Shown here in pieces: positions 51,833-61,136 of a DNA stretch of 64,000 bases (within the stretch, counting starts at the first letter, position 1; each line of letters begins with the position of its first letter). A program made the position numbers and the translations under genes. The DNA lies in contig JAFKFL010000013.1 of the NCBI GenBank assembly GCA_017308235.1, positions 186,001 through 250,000 on the forward strand. Reading direction: 5' to 3'. Source of the stretch: Alphaproteobacteria bacterium (GTDB lineage: Bacteria; Pseudomonadota; Alphaproteobacteria; Reyranellales; Reyranellaceae). The notes under the pieces were generated by a model. It was given only the letters and a program-made list of their open reading frames with translations. It searched no databases and was not told the DNA's origin.

Positions 51833-52813
51833 ATGAAATTATTGCTCACCCACGTTCCCCAGGCACGCAACCAGTACTACGGCGCCCGCGCCCTCAAGCG
51901 GCTGGCAGAGCTGGTGGAGGTCGTGGCGCACGAGGGCGATGCGCCTCTCCACCCGGTGGGCGTGATCGCGGCGGCGCGCGATGTCGATTTCATCATCGCC
52001 GATCGTGCGACCGCGATGCCCGGCGAGATCTTCGCCGGCCTGCCTCGACTCAAGGCTGTGATGCGCAGCGCGATCGACATCCGGAATATCGATGTCGCCG
52101 CGGCCTCGCAGGCGGGTGTGCTGGTCACGCACGCCGAGGCAGGTTTCGTGAAATCCGTTGTCGAGCTGACACTTGGCTTTCTGGTCGATCTGTCGCGCGG
52201 CGTCTCCCGTTCCGTTGCCGCCTATCGGGCGGGGGATGCGCCCGAGATCAAGGTCGGACGCCAGCTTGCCGGCAGCACGGTGGGCATCATCGGTTACGGC
52301 CGCATCTCGCGAGAACTGGCACCGCTCCTGGCAGCCATGGGCATGACCGTGCTGGTGTCCGATCCCTACGCGCAGGTCGACGATCGCCGGTTCATCAAGC
52401 TGCCGCTGGAAGAGCTGCTCGGTCGCGCCGATTACGTGGTCTGTTTCGCCATCGCCAACGAGGAGACCGAGAACCTGATGAATGCCGCGGCCTTCGCGCG
52501 CATGAAGCCCGACGCCTTTTTCATCAACATGTCGCGCGGCAACCTGGTCGACGAAGCGGCGCTGACTCGGGCGCTGCAGGAGGGCCGGATCGCCGGTGCC
52601 GCGATGGATGTGGGTCGGGCACCCGATCAGATGCCGTCGCCGGAACTTGCGCGACTGCCCAACGTCATCGCCACGCCGCACATCGGCGGCCTGACGCCGC
52701 CTGCCAGCGAAAGCCAAGCCTTCGACACGGTGCGCCAGGTCGAGGCCCTCGTGAAAGGCGAGGTGCCTCCGGGCGCCGTGAATATCGACCGCTGGACCCG
52801 CCGTCCTACGTAG
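51833..52813 (+). CDS. 2-hydroxyacid dehydrogenase-like protein, atypical active site
   Basis: A 326-aa D-isomer-specific 2-hydroxyacid dehydrogenase family protein. The nucleotide motif VGIIGYGRISRELAPLLAAMG (150-170), catalytic Arg R235 in INMSRGNLVDE and His H283 in TPHIGGLTP are present. The Glu normally found in DVFxxEP is not: the equivalent stretch reads DVGRAPDQMP (259-268), with Pro264/Asp265 there. The neighbouring gene at 58474-59505 keeps Glu. Activity may therefore be changed or rely on another acid. No Shine-Dalgarno precedes the ATG. Convergent with the MHS transporter, overlapping 8 bases. Confidence 0.85.
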   Translation: MKLLLTHVPQARNQYYGARALKRLAELVEVVAHEGDAPLHPVGVIAAARDVDFIIADRATAMPGEIFAGLPRLKAVMRSAIDIRNIDVAAASQAGVLVTHAEAGFVKSVVELTLGFLVDLSRGVSRSVAAYRAGDAPEIKVGRQLAGSTVGIIGYGRISRELAPLLAAMGMTVLVSDPYAQVDDRRFIKLPLEELLGRADYVVCFAIANEETENLMNAAAFARMKPDAFFINMSRGNLVDEAALTRALQEGRIAGAAMDVGRAPDQMPSPELARLPNVIATPHIGGLTPPASESQAFDTVRQVEALVKGEVPPGAVNIDRWTRRPT

Positions 52814-54155
52814 CGCGTGATGCCAGCATCGGCTCCTGCGCAGAATCGTCCGCAAGGTCGCTGTTGTTGGTCTCTGGCCCCCACCAGACGGCAAGGGCCG
52901 TCACCAGGGACAGGAAGATCACGTAGCAGGCGACTCCCCACGGCGCGCCAGCCATGTAACCCACCAACGCGGCGGCGATGAGGGGCGAAGGCCCTCCCGC
53001 CAGGATCGAGCCCAGTTCGCGCGCGAAGGCGAAGCCCGAGTAGCGCAGGCGCGGGCCGAACAGCTCGGCGAAATAGGCGGCCTGCGGGCCGAACATCGCG
53101 GCGCTGCCAATGCCCATCACCAGGATGAAGGCGAGTGCGATCAGCGTCGGATCAAGCGTGTTCGTCAGCAGGAAGAACGGGAAGGCGAAGGCCGCGGAGA
53201 AGAGGGCGCCGCCCATATAGACGGGACGTCGTCCCACTTTGTCCGACAGCCAGGAGAAGAACAGGATGCCGAAGATCTCGGCGAAATTGCCTAACATCAC
53301 GCCGGTGATGGCGACTTCCTTCGGCATGTGCAGAGTGTTGATAACATAGCCCAGGCCGAAGACCGGGAAGAGATAGCCAAGTCCGTTCTCGGCGAGGCGT
53401 GCGCCGATCACCACGAGGAAATTGCGCGGATGGCGGCGCACCGCTTCGATCACCGGGGCCTTGAGCGGTGGCCGCTTGGCGCCGACTTCAGTGAAAATCG
53501 GCGTCTCCGAGACCTTGGCGCGAATGTAGACGCCGAGACCGAGCAGCAGCAGCGAGATCAGGAACGGGATTCGCCAACCCCAGGACAGCAGATCGTCCTT
53601 CGACATCATGGTGACGAGATAGAAAACACCGGCGGCCAGGAGATTGCCGACCGTCACGCCTATCGGAGCGAAACTGCCATAGAGGCCACGTTTGCCGGGC
53701 GGAGCGAACTCGACCGCGAGGATAACGGCGCCACCGTACTCGGCGCCGGCGCCGAACCCCTGCAGCAGGCGCATCAGGAGCAACAGGATTGGCGCCCAGA
53801 TGCCGATCGAGGCATAGGTCGGCAAACAGCCGATCAGGAAGGTGCCGCCACCCACCAGCAGGATGGTCGCGACCAACATCGGTTTGCGGCCCATGCGATC
53901 GCCGAAATGGCCGAAGAAGAGGCCACCGAACGGACGAGCGAGGAAGCCCACGGCAAAAGTCGCATAGGCCGCAAGCGTGCCGACATTGTTGTCGTATTTG
54001 GGAAAGAACAGCTCGCCGAACACGAGCGCCGATGCCGTGCCGTAAATGAAGAAGTCGTACCATTCCAGCGCCGATCCGACGGCCGACGCCATCATCACAT
54101 GGCGAAGCTTGGATGCGGAAACGCCGCCACCTCCAGCAGCTACTGGCTCAGCCAT
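52806..54155 (-). CDS. MHS-family MFS transporter (metabolite:H+ symporter)
   Basis: A 449-aa membrane protein with 12 helices. Family features: MMASAVGSALEWYDFFIYGTAS in helix 1, ATFAVGFLARPFGGLFFGHFGDRMGRKP (motif A loop), LMRLLQGFGAGAEYGGA, and FFSWLSDKVGRRP at the second motif A. Proline/betaine, shikimate, dicarboxylate and alpha-ketoglutarate carriers belong here. AAGGGAG precedes ATG 54155, and the promoter carries a perfect 16-base palindrome, so the gene is probably inducible by its substrate. The carried acid is unknown. Confidence 0.92.
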   Translation of the reverse strand: MAEPVAAGGGGVSASKLRHVMMASAVGSALEWYDFFIYGTASALVFGELFFPKYDNNVGTLAAYATFAVGFLARPFGGLFFGHFGDRMGRKPMLVATILLVGGGTFLIGCLPTYASIGIWAPILLLLMRLLQGFGAGAEYGGAVILAVEFAPPGKRGLYGSFAPIGVTVGNLLAAGVFYLVTMMSKDDLLSWGWRIPFLISLLLLGLGVYIRAKVSETPIFTEVGAKRPPLKAPVIEAVRRHPRNFLVVIGARLAENGLGYLFPVFGLGYVINTLHMPKEVAITGVMLGNFAEIFGILFFSWLSDKVGRRPVYMGGALFSAAFAFPFFLLTNTLDPTLIALAFILVMGIGSAAMFGPQAAYFAELFGPRLRYSGFAFARELGSILAGGPSPLIAAALVGYMAGAPWGVACYVIFLSLVTALAVWWGPETNNSDLADDSAQEPMLASRAT

Positions 54156-54187
54156 TCTTTCGCTCCCTTAATCCTTTGTTATTGTTT

Positions 54188-54203
54188 ATGATAACGTTAT
54201 CAT
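54188..54203. promoter_or_regulatory. Perfect 16-base palindromic operator
   Basis: ATGATAACGTTATCAT, self-complementary with a central CG, 33 bases upstream of the MHS transporter start and overlapping its -10. This form (central CG, TAACGTTA core) is typical of LacI-family operators. No LacI-family gene is present in the window, so the regulator would be elsewhere. Confidence 0.7.
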
Positions 54204-54217
54204 TATTGATTCGTCAA
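54188..54217 (-). promoter_or_regulatory. Candidate promoter of the MHS transporter
   Basis: Minus strand: TTGACG (54217-54212), 18 bases, TATCAT (54193-54188), both 5 of 6 to the consensus. The palindromic operator lies over the -10 and spacer, so a bound repressor would block polymerase. Confidence 0.65.
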
Positions 54218-54268
54218 TGGTCCAAAGCGAGTTGAAAAGAGCTAGCGGCGTCTTACGTCGTTAGGGAA

Positions 54269-54463
54269 ATGCTGCGCTCGAAGGACCTGATCGCAGTCCA
54301 CATCGCTGACGACGATGTGGGCGACTACCGCGTCCGCGAAGCGGGCTGGTATGCGGTCGACGACAACGACAAAGTTGTCCTCGGCCCATTCGACAGCCTC
54401 GCCGAATGCGACCGCGCGATTCGTGATCGATTGCTTCGCATCGGTTCTCCAGCATCCGACTGA
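54269..54463 (+). CDS. Small hypothetical protein
   Basis: A 64-aa acidic protein without a signal peptide: HIADDDVGDYRVREAGWYA, then DDNDKVVLGPFDSLAECDRAI and a short basic end. The middle phrase (a display-like strand followed by GPFDSLAECDRAI) recurs in small alphaproteobacterial proteins of unknown function, to my recollection. Codon use is normal for the region. The Shine-Dalgarno (AGGGA) is close to the ATG. It stands alone between the divergent MHS gene and the 1285-aa gene. Confidence 0.55.
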   Translation: MLRSKDLIAVHIADDDVGDYRVREAGWYAVDDNDKVVLGPFDSLAECDRAIRDRLLRIGSPASD

Positions 54464-54596
54464 TCCCGGCCGCCCCAATCCAGGGTTGCAGTCGTGGGCG
54501 CACGGCTATCAAGCAACTCCGAAATGAGCTGCCACATTTTTATCACAATCCCTCCAATTTGCGTGAGATCACACTGGTTTAGGGGGGAGACATGAC

Positions 54597-57500
54597 ATGG
54601 CATATCAAGATGGCCTGAAGCAGGCTCATTCTGATCTGGAGCCACTCGCCGCGCTGCGGTCTCCGGTCACTGTACTTCTCGGGGTTTCCGATTTGGCGGG
54701 CCAAGCTCTCGGCGGGCTGGGACTCAAGACCGTCCTCGATCTTGCAACTTCTCCGTTCTTTTCGGTCGCCGCTTCGGTCGCGAGCGGAGCTGGCAACGGG
54801 GCGACGCAGGCGTTTCCCCTTGGCGAGATTCCGGGCGGATTGCTCGTCGATGGCGGGCCAACCGATCTTGCGAGTCTCGCCCGTGCCGACCTGGCCGTGT
54901 TGCGGGCGCTCACGCCGGCGACAGCGAGCGCGCTCAAGCAGGCGTTGCAGGTCGACACGGTCGGCGATCTGGGCCGCTGGCCGTCTTACCGGGCCGCCAA
55001 GGATATTCTCGACGTGGTCAGCGGCAGCTTCTCCGATGAGACCGACGGCGAAGTGGCCGAGCTCATCCCGACGCTCGGTCAGTATCCTACGGAACGACAT
55101 TTCTATTCGACGGTCGTGCTCGACCAGGTTGCCCAACAGAACACGGTGGATCTCGCGACGGCGGGGCCGATCGATCTAAGTCCTACGCTCAGCCTCGACT
55201 TCGGCTTCTCTGTGCCCGCGGTGGGTGCGCGACTTACCTTCCAGCAGTCGTGGTTTGCCCAGGGCTTCGCGCTCGGCAACCTACTCCATTCGCTGGCGCT
55301 GGCGCCAGGTGAGAGCACGCGTATCGCCGTGCTCGATTGGTCGCGGCAGACAGGCACCACCACGTCGGAATCGATTTCGGAAACCGAGCAGCTCTCCAAT
55401 GCCACCACGCACAACCGCGCGGTGAGCGAGGTGCAGGACTCGGTGGCCAAGGAAGTGCAAAGCGGCTTCTCCCATACCGAGAGCACCGGTACGACCGAAG
55501 AAGGCGGGGCTGGCTTCGGACTCGCCCTGGGACCCGTGCTGATCGGCGGCGCGGGCGGCATCGGCCATACCACGACCTCGGCCGACAGCTACTCCAGCTC
55601 GGCGGGCTCTCGCAGCCTGTCGGCATCGATGAACCAGAAGGTGATGGACGCCACGCAGCAGGCGGCTTCTTCGTCGCGCAACCGCAGGGCGTCGATTGTG
55701 CAGGAAGTCTCGCAGCAGGAGCACGAGGCGGTCTCGACGCGCATCGTGGCGAACTACAACCACATGCACGCCCTCACGGTACAGTATTACGAGGTGGTCG
55801 AGCTCTATCGCGTATCGGTGTCATTGAGCGAAGCGGAACGCTGCCTCTTCGTCCCCATGAAGGTGATGGAGTTCACCGACCCGATGGTGCAGCGATATCA
55901 AGGGGTGCTCGCCGGTGCGGCCATCGACCGCCGGGCCCGTGAATTGCTGACCACCGAGTTCGGCTCCGTGCATCTCACACCCACGACGTCGGTGCCGCCA
56001 TTTTGGACCGGCATCTTCACGACCATGACGGGCGTGCGCCTGGCCGCACGGGCGACGATCGCGGTCGCGGCCGGAACACCCGAGGCATCTGCGGCAACCA
56101 CCGCGACGACGTCCACAACGGGCGAGGCGACGTCGTCGACCACCACGAGCCCGGCGACCGGGTCCGGGACGACGTCGTCGACCGATGCGGCCGCGAATCG
56201 GGTTTTCCGCTGGGATGTCGACGAACTCTCCCGGGCGGCCCGCCTGACCTCGTCAAACGTGGCTCGGGTCGATGCGGCTGGCGTTTACCTGGCGCAGAAC
56301 ACAACGCTTGCGGGCCTGACGGTCACGACGGACCGGCCGGGACCGGTCATTTCCGCAGTATCGCTCAAGCTTCACGACGGCAGCGCGCCGATTGCGCTCA
56401 CCCGCACCTCGATCGACTGGCGCGTCCCGCAATCCGAGCCTCTGCAGGAGATCGCGGAAATCGTCGTGACCACCGAAGGCCAGGGGACTTTTGCGGGCAC
56501 CATGACGCTCGAGCTCGACTATCTCGGGTCGCGATTCCCGCTCACTATCCCGGTCGGTGCCGTCGGCAATACGACCACGTCGGTCTGCACCATCGGCGCA
56601 CCGGAAGCCGGCCCCGAGTTGCTGCAGCACCTGAACGCCAATCGTTTGTACTACAACCAGGCGATCTGGAGATCGCTGGATGCTTCGACCACGGCCCTGC
56701 TTCTCTCGCGATACAAATTCGAGAACCAGCCCGTGGCCAACCTGATCGACCCCAAGCCGTTGCAGGTGGCGGGGAACTACCTTGTCTTCCGCATGCCAGG
56801 CTTCATCGCGCGTCGCGATCTCGTCGATCGCACCGGCGCTGCGGCGGGCGGCGCCGACGATGCCTCGCTGGCGACCTGGAAGAAATGGCTGGCCGACAAG
56901 GGGCTCAACTTCGCCGACTTCACCGAGCAGGTCGTTCCGGTTCCCACCAGCGGCGTGTTCGCCGAGGCGGTGCTTGGCCGTTCGAACTCGGCCGAGAAGC
57001 TCGACGCCACGCGTTTCTGGAACTGGCAGGACTCGCCCATTCCGTTGCAGCCGCCCGAGATCGCCGCGATCAACATGGACTCGCGGGCGCAGAACATCGA
57101 TGTGCGGCCGGGCCAGCTTGGACAACCTGTTCTGAACATCGTCAATCCGACCTCGCTGCCCGATCCGACCGGATTGGGCGCCATAATCGGCGCACTCCAG
57201 AACGGCGGCATGTTCCGCGATATGTCCGGGCTTGCCGCCACGATCGGGCTTGCCCAGGCGACCGGGGCCGATGCGACCAGCGCGGCCGCCGATGCGACCA
57301 GGCTCGCGGCGGCGAACATGCAGGTCGCCGCCCAGCACGACATCGAGGCGCGCAAGGTCGAGCTTGCCAAGCAGGCTCTTGCCCAGCAGGGCGCCTCGGG
57401 TGGCTCACCCAAGACCGCATCGGAAATGGGATCGCTTATCAATTCTGCTGCGGCGCGTGACAGGCAGCGGGCAACCGAACCGGCTAACGGCAACGGCGCA

Positions 57501-58454
57501 ATGCTCCCCAGCGCCGGAAATGGCGGGTTCAACGGATCGGGCGGTGGCGACTACATGCCAGGCGTTTCCGATGCGGCGCGAGGCCTGCTCGGCTCAGGGT
57601 CGAACGGCAGCAGCCTGCAGGACAGTGCTTTCAATCGCGCCCTGTGGGGAGGGCTCGGCATGCCTGCTTCGGATTTCGTTCTGGCCGACGCCAAGGCCGC
57701 CGGCAGTGCGGCCGCTCCGCCCGTTGTGGCGCACCTGGATGAATCGCATCTCGAGGAATGGGTGCATCGGGCTCTGGACGGCACCCACGTCATCGGGTCT
57801 GTGGCGGAGATCGTCGAGATCTTCCATGCATCGACGGCATGGCCCGCGATCGAGGCGAGCCTCTCCTGGGGCGACGCTGCGGCAATAGGTGCCGCGGGCG
57901 CAGGAGAAGCTGGTGTCGCTGCGTTGATCGGCGAAATTGCCGTGCCCCTGGGATACGTGGCGGCGATTGTCGTTACCGTCCTGGCGCTGCACGAGGCCTT
58001 CACCACGGGAACCCGGATCCAAACCAAGAAGGGCTATTGCTACGGGATCATGTGGGAAGCCCTGAAGATGCCGACGCCCAACAGGACGTTCCAGCCCTGG
58101 GGCGGCGATACCGCCGAAGAATTGAAGGAAGCCTGGGACGAGGGCATCGATAAGGGCCGCTCCGCTTTCAGGAGTGACGTGAAGTTGCACAACCAGGTGC
58201 TGCTGCGCATCGCCTACGAGCAGATGACCCAGAATCGCTACAAGTTCACGCGGGCTGAGGGCCGGGTCCTCAATCTGCTCTGGGAACAGGTGCGCGGGAG
58301 CGATTCTATCGGCACCCACCTCGGGTGGATGGACGGTTCAGCGCCGGGCAGCGAGTACGACGAGAAGCTCGACCTCATGGATGGGCGCGGCGCGAACCAG
58401 CCGCCGGCCCAACCCCCGCAGCCTCAACCGCCGACGCCGCCACCTCCGCACTGA
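54597..58454 (+). CDS. Large multidomain protein of unknown function (1285 aa)
   Basis: Not recognised with confidence. Parts in order: residues 25-60 and 91-140 hold two similar short helical motifs (LGLKTVLDLATSPF and LQVDTVGDLGRWPS), helix-hairpin-helix-like; 194-250 a beta-rich block ending LALAPGESTRIAVLDWSR; 255-345 Ser/Thr/Gly-rich; 350-410 a helix with NYNHMHALTVQYYEVVELYR; 490-533 a Thr/Ser/Ala linker; 534-665 beta-rich; LNANRLYYNQAIWRSLD (679-695); 888-930 an Ala-rich helix; 1095-1136 hydrophobic, one or two membrane-type helices; 1263-1285 Pro-rich. No signal peptide and only three Cys. The ATG has AGGGGGGAGA upstream. It stands alone; the next gene is convergent. A toxin, tail-like or surface role is possible, none shown. 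Confidence 0.75.
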   Translation: MAYQDGLKQAHSDLEPLAALRSPVTVLLGVSDLAGQALGGLGLKTVLDLATSPFFSVAASVASGAGNGATQAFPLGEIPGGLLVDGGPTDLASLARADLAVLRALTPATASALKQALQVDTVGDLGRWPSYRAAKDILDVVSGSFSDETDGEVAELIPTLGQYPTERHFYSTVVLDQVAQQNTVDLATAGPIDLSPTLSLDFGFSVPAVGARLTFQQSWFAQGFALGNLLHSLALAPGESTRIAVLDWSRQTGTTTSESISETEQLSNATTHNRAVSEVQDSVAKEVQSGFSHTESTGTTEEGGAGFGLALGPVLIGGAGGIGHTTTSADSYSSSAGSRSLSASMNQKVMDATQQAASSSRNRRASIVQEVSQQEHEAVSTRIVANYNHMHALTVQYYEVVELYRVSVSLSEAERCLFVPMKVMEFTDPMVQRYQGVLAGAAIDRRARELLTTEFGSVHLTPTTSVPPFWTGIFTTMTGVRLAARATIAVAAGTPEASAATTATTSTTGEATSSTTTSPATGSGTTSSTDAAANRVFRWDVDELSRAARLTSSNVARVDAAGVYLAQNTTLAGLTVTTDRPGPVISAVSLKLHDGSAPIALTRTSIDWRVPQSEPLQEIAEIVVTTEGQGTFAGTMTLELDYLGSRFPLTIPVGAVGNTTTSVCTIGAPEAGPELLQHLNANRLYYNQAIWRSLDASTTALLLSRYKFENQPVANLIDPKPLQVAGNYLVFRMPGFIARRDLVDRTGAAAGGADDASLATWKKWLADKGLNFADFTEQVVPVPTSGVFAEAVLGRSNSAEKLDATRFWNWQDSPIPLQPPEIAAINMDSRAQNIDVRPGQLGQPVLNIVNPTSLPDPTGLGAIIGALQNGGMFRDMSGLAATIGLAQATGADATSAAADATRLAAANMQVAAQHDIEARKVELAKQALAQQGASGGSPKTASEMGSLINSAAARDRQRATEPANGNGAMLPSAGNGGFNGSGGGDYMPGVSDAARGLLGSGSNGSSLQDSAFNRALWGGLGMPASDFVLADAKAAGSAAAPPVVAHLDESHLEEWVHRALDGTHVIGSVAEIVEIFHASTAWPAIEASLSWGDAAAIGAAGAGEAGVAALIGEIAVPLGYVAAIVVTVLALHEAFTTGTRIQTKKGYCYGIMWEALKMPTPNRTFQPWGGDTAEELKEAWDEGIDKGRSAFRSDVKLHNQVLLRIAYEQMTQNRYKFTRAEGRVLNLLWEQVRGSDSIGTHLGWMDGSAPGSEYDEKLDLMDGRGANQPPAQPPQPQPPTPPPPH

Positions 58455-58473
58455 TCCTTTTCGAGCCGATGCG

Positions 58474-59505
58474 CTAGTTCCCGGGCCCGCGTTCCATCGA
58501 GAAGGGCTGCCAGCGCTCGAGTTTGGACTTCTCCAGGATCGAGGGATTGACGCAGGCACGCGGCCATTTGCCAGAGAGCACCAGCGCGAGCTCCGCGCCG
58601 ACTCTGCGCTTGCGCGCCTGGTCGAAGCGATCAGACGCCGAGGCGACGTGCGCCGTCAGGATCACGTTGTCCATGCCCAGCAACGGATTGTTGTGACCCA
58701 CGGGCTCGGTCTCGAGGACGTCGAGGCCGGCGCCGGCGATCCAGCCCTCCTGCAACGCTTTGATCATCGCAGACTCATCGACCGTCGAGCCGCGGCCGGT
58801 GTTCACGAACAGGGAGGTCTTCTTCATCTTCCGGAAGTGCGGTTCCTTCATCAGGTGATGGGCGTCCTTGGTGCCCGGCGCGTGCATGGAGACGATGTCC
58901 GAGCGCTGCAACAACTCGTCGAGTCCGACTGGCTGCACGCCATACTCCGACATCACCAGCTCCTCGATGTAGGGATCATAGGCCAGCAATTGGAAGCCGA
59001 AGGGTGCGGCGCGCTTGGCAACTGCGCGAGCGACGTGGCCAAAGGAGATGAAGCCCAGCGTTTGGCCCATCAGTCGCGGGAACTGGTAGAGCATCGGCCG
59101 CGCCTTGGCCCATTCGCCGTTGCGCACCATGTGGTCCTGCACCACCAGCCGCCGCCAGGAGGCGAGGATCAGCGTCATGGCATGGTCGGCCACTTCCTCG
59201 ATGAAGGTGTCGGGACAGTTGGTGACCGGAATGCCGAGCTTGGTCGCCGCCTCGACGTCCACCGAGTCGACGCCGACGCTGCCCAGCGAAACGACTTTCA
59301 GCTTCTTGCCGGCCTCGATGACCTTGGCGGTGATGCGGGGCCGGCCCTTGCCATAGATCGCATCGGCGTCAGCCGCGGCCTTGGCGAGCTCATTGTCGCC
59401 GCCCGAAACCTCGACGATTTCCGCGCCCAGCGCGGCCAGCGCCTCCATTTCCAGCGAATGATCGGTGCCGCCCGGGCCGGTTGTCACGATCTTGAATTTC
59501 GCCAC
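58474..59505 (-). CDS. D-2-hydroxyacid dehydrogenase
   Basis: A 343-aa NAD(P)-dependent dehydrogenase. It has LGSVGVDSVDVEAA (about 74-87), the nucleotide motif GQTLGFISFGHVARAVAKRA (slightly altered from GxGxxG), Arg in VNTGRGSTVDE, Glu in LDVLETEPV, and His in TAHVAS, so the Arg-Glu-His set is complete. It interconverts 2-keto and D-2-hydroxy acids (glyoxylate/hydroxypyruvate-type or phosphoglycerate-type). GGAGGAGAC lies 6 bases before the ATG. It is convergent with the large protein gene and divergent from the sulfatase gene. Confidence 0.9.
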   Translation of the reverse strand: MAKFKIVTTGPGGTDHSLEMEALAALGAEIVEVSGGDNELAKAAADADAIYGKGRPRITAKVIEAGKKLKVVSLGSVGVDSVDVEAATKLGIPVTNCPDTFIEEVADHAMTLILASWRRLVVQDHMVRNGEWAKARPMLYQFPRLMGQTLGFISFGHVARAVAKRAAPFGFQLLAYDPYIEELVMSEYGVQPVGLDELLQRSDIVSMHAPGTKDAHHLMKEPHFRKMKKTSLFVNTGRGSTVDESAMIKALQEGWIAGAGLDVLETEPVGHNNPLLGMDNVILTAHVASASDRFDQARKRRVGAELALVLSGKWPRACVNPSILEKSKLERWQPFSMERGPGN

Positions 59506-59575
59506 GGCTAGTCTCCTCCGGTGATTTGAGCCAACTCTAGCGTATTATCGCGCGCCTCCAACCTCAGGGTATTGC

Positions 59576-61108
59576 ATGCCAGCCGTCCGGAACGTTTTGT
59601 TGATCGTAGTCGACCAGTGGCGGGGCGCGATGTTGCCCAAGCTTGGCGCGAGCTATCTGAAACTGCCCAACATCGATCGTCTCAGCGCTGAAGGCGTGAC
59701 GTTCCGCAACCATTTCACGCAGGCGGTTCCCTGCGGGCCGGCGCGGGCGAGCCTGCTGACCGGCATGTATATGATGAACCACCGCGCGGTGCAGAACACG
59801 ATCCCGCTCGATTCGCGTTTCACCAATCTGGCACACGAGCTGCGGCGCGGCGGTTACGATCCGGCGCTGGTGGGCTACACGACCACGACGCCCGATCCGC
59901 GCCGGACCGCGCCCAACGATCCGCGGTTCTTCGTGTTGGGCGATATCATGGACGGCTTCCACCCGGTCGGCTCGTTCGAGAACCGAGACGCCTATTTCGG
60001 CTGGGTCGCGAGTCAAGGGTTCAAGCTGCCGAAGCAGCGGGACGATATCTGGCTGCCGCAGGGCGCGCCGGGAGCGGGCGCCACGTCGCAGCCGGCGGTG
60101 ATCCCGAAGGAGCTGTCGGACACGGCGTGGTTCACCGAGCGTGGGCTCGCCTACTTGCATGGGCACGCCGGCAGGCCGTGGTTTCTGCATCTTGGCTACT
60201 ATCGCCCGCATCCGCCCTTCATCGCGCCGGCGCCCTACAATGCGCTCTACCGGCCGGAGGACATGCCTGGTGTGGTGCGTGCGGCGTCGCCTGAGGAAGA
60301 AGGCAAACAGAACGCGCTGCTTGCCTACTATGTGAAGAACATCAAGCAGGCGAGCTTCTTCCAGGATGGCCGGGAGACTGGGTCGGCGATGACTGAAGGT
60401 CAAGTGGCCCAGATGCGCGCTACCTATTGCGGCCTCATGAGCGAGATCGACGATCATCTCGGCCGCGTCTTTGACTATCTGAAACAGACAGGACAATGGG
60501 ATGACACGTTGATCGTCTTTACCTGCGACCATGGCGAGCAGCTGGGCGACCATCACCTGCTGGGCAAGATCGGCTATTTCGACGAGTCCTATCGCATTCC
60601 GATGATCATCCGTGACCCGCGCCGTGCGGCGGACGGCTCCCGCGGCAGCGTCGTCGAGACGTTCACCGAGACGATCGACACCATGCCGACCATTCTCGAA
60701 TGGCTCGACCTGCCCGTGCCGCGCCAGTGCGACGGTCGCTCGCTGCTCGACTTTTGCGAAGGCAGGACGCCATCCGACTGGCGAACGGAAGTGCACTATG
60801 AGTTCGATTTCCGCGATCTCTACTACAGCCAGCCCGAAAGCTCGCTGGGCGTACCGATGGACAAATGCTCGCTGGCGGTCGTGCAGGACGAGGCCTTCAA
60901 GTACGTCCACTTCGCCGCCTTGCCGCCGCTTTTCTTCGACCTCAAGGCCGATCCTCATCAGTTCGTGAACCGGGCCGGCGATCCCGCCTACGCCTCTCGC
61001 ATGGGTGACTATGCCGCGCGCATGCTGAACTGGCGGCTTGGCTTCGCCGATCGCACGCTCACCGGCTATCGTGCTACACCCAAGGGGCTGGAGGTGCGCG
61101 CCGCCTGA
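59576..61108 (+). CDS. Sulfatase/phosphonate monoester hydrolase-family enzyme
   Basis: A 510-aa alkaline-phosphatase superfamily hydrolase. Metal Asp D13 in LLIVVDQWRG, the formylglycine signature CGPARASLLTG with C53 and R57 (C-x-P-x-R), and TCDHGEQLGDHHLLGK, the second metal and Lys site near residue 320, are present. It follows the phosphonate monoester hydrolase/arylsulfatase subgroup (long loop after residue 100). There is no signal peptide, so it is cytoplasmic and needs a formylglycine-generating enzyme not seen here. It precedes the pca genes, with a palindromic repeat between. Confidence 0.88.
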   Translation: MPAVRNVLLIVVDQWRGAMLPKLGASYLKLPNIDRLSAEGVTFRNHFTQAVPCGPARASLLTGMYMMNHRAVQNTIPLDSRFTNLAHELRRGGYDPALVGYTTTTPDPRRTAPNDPRFFVLGDIMDGFHPVGSFENRDAYFGWVASQGFKLPKQRDDIWLPQGAPGAGATSQPAVIPKELSDTAWFTERGLAYLHGHAGRPWFLHLGYYRPHPPFIAPAPYNALYRPEDMPGVVRAASPEEEGKQNALLAYYVKNIKQASFFQDGRETGSAMTEGQVAQMRATYCGLMSEIDDHLGRVFDYLKQTGQWDDTLIVFTCDHGEQLGDHHLLGKIGYFDESYRIPMIIRDPRRAADGSRGSVVETFTETIDTMPTILEWLDLPVPRQCDGRSLLDFCEGRTPSDWRTEVHYEFDFRDLYYSQPESSLGVPMDKCSLAVVQDEAFKYVHFAALPPLFFDLKADPHQFVNRAGDPAYASRMGDYAARMLNWRLGFADRTLTGYRATPKGLEVRAA

Positions 61109-61136
61109 TTTTCGCGCTAGAGTACGCTCCACACTC

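Noticed and set aside
54592..54620. An ATG five bases before the start of the 1285-aa protein
   Set aside because: It opens a frame that stops within nine codons; ATG 54597 leads into the long reading frame.
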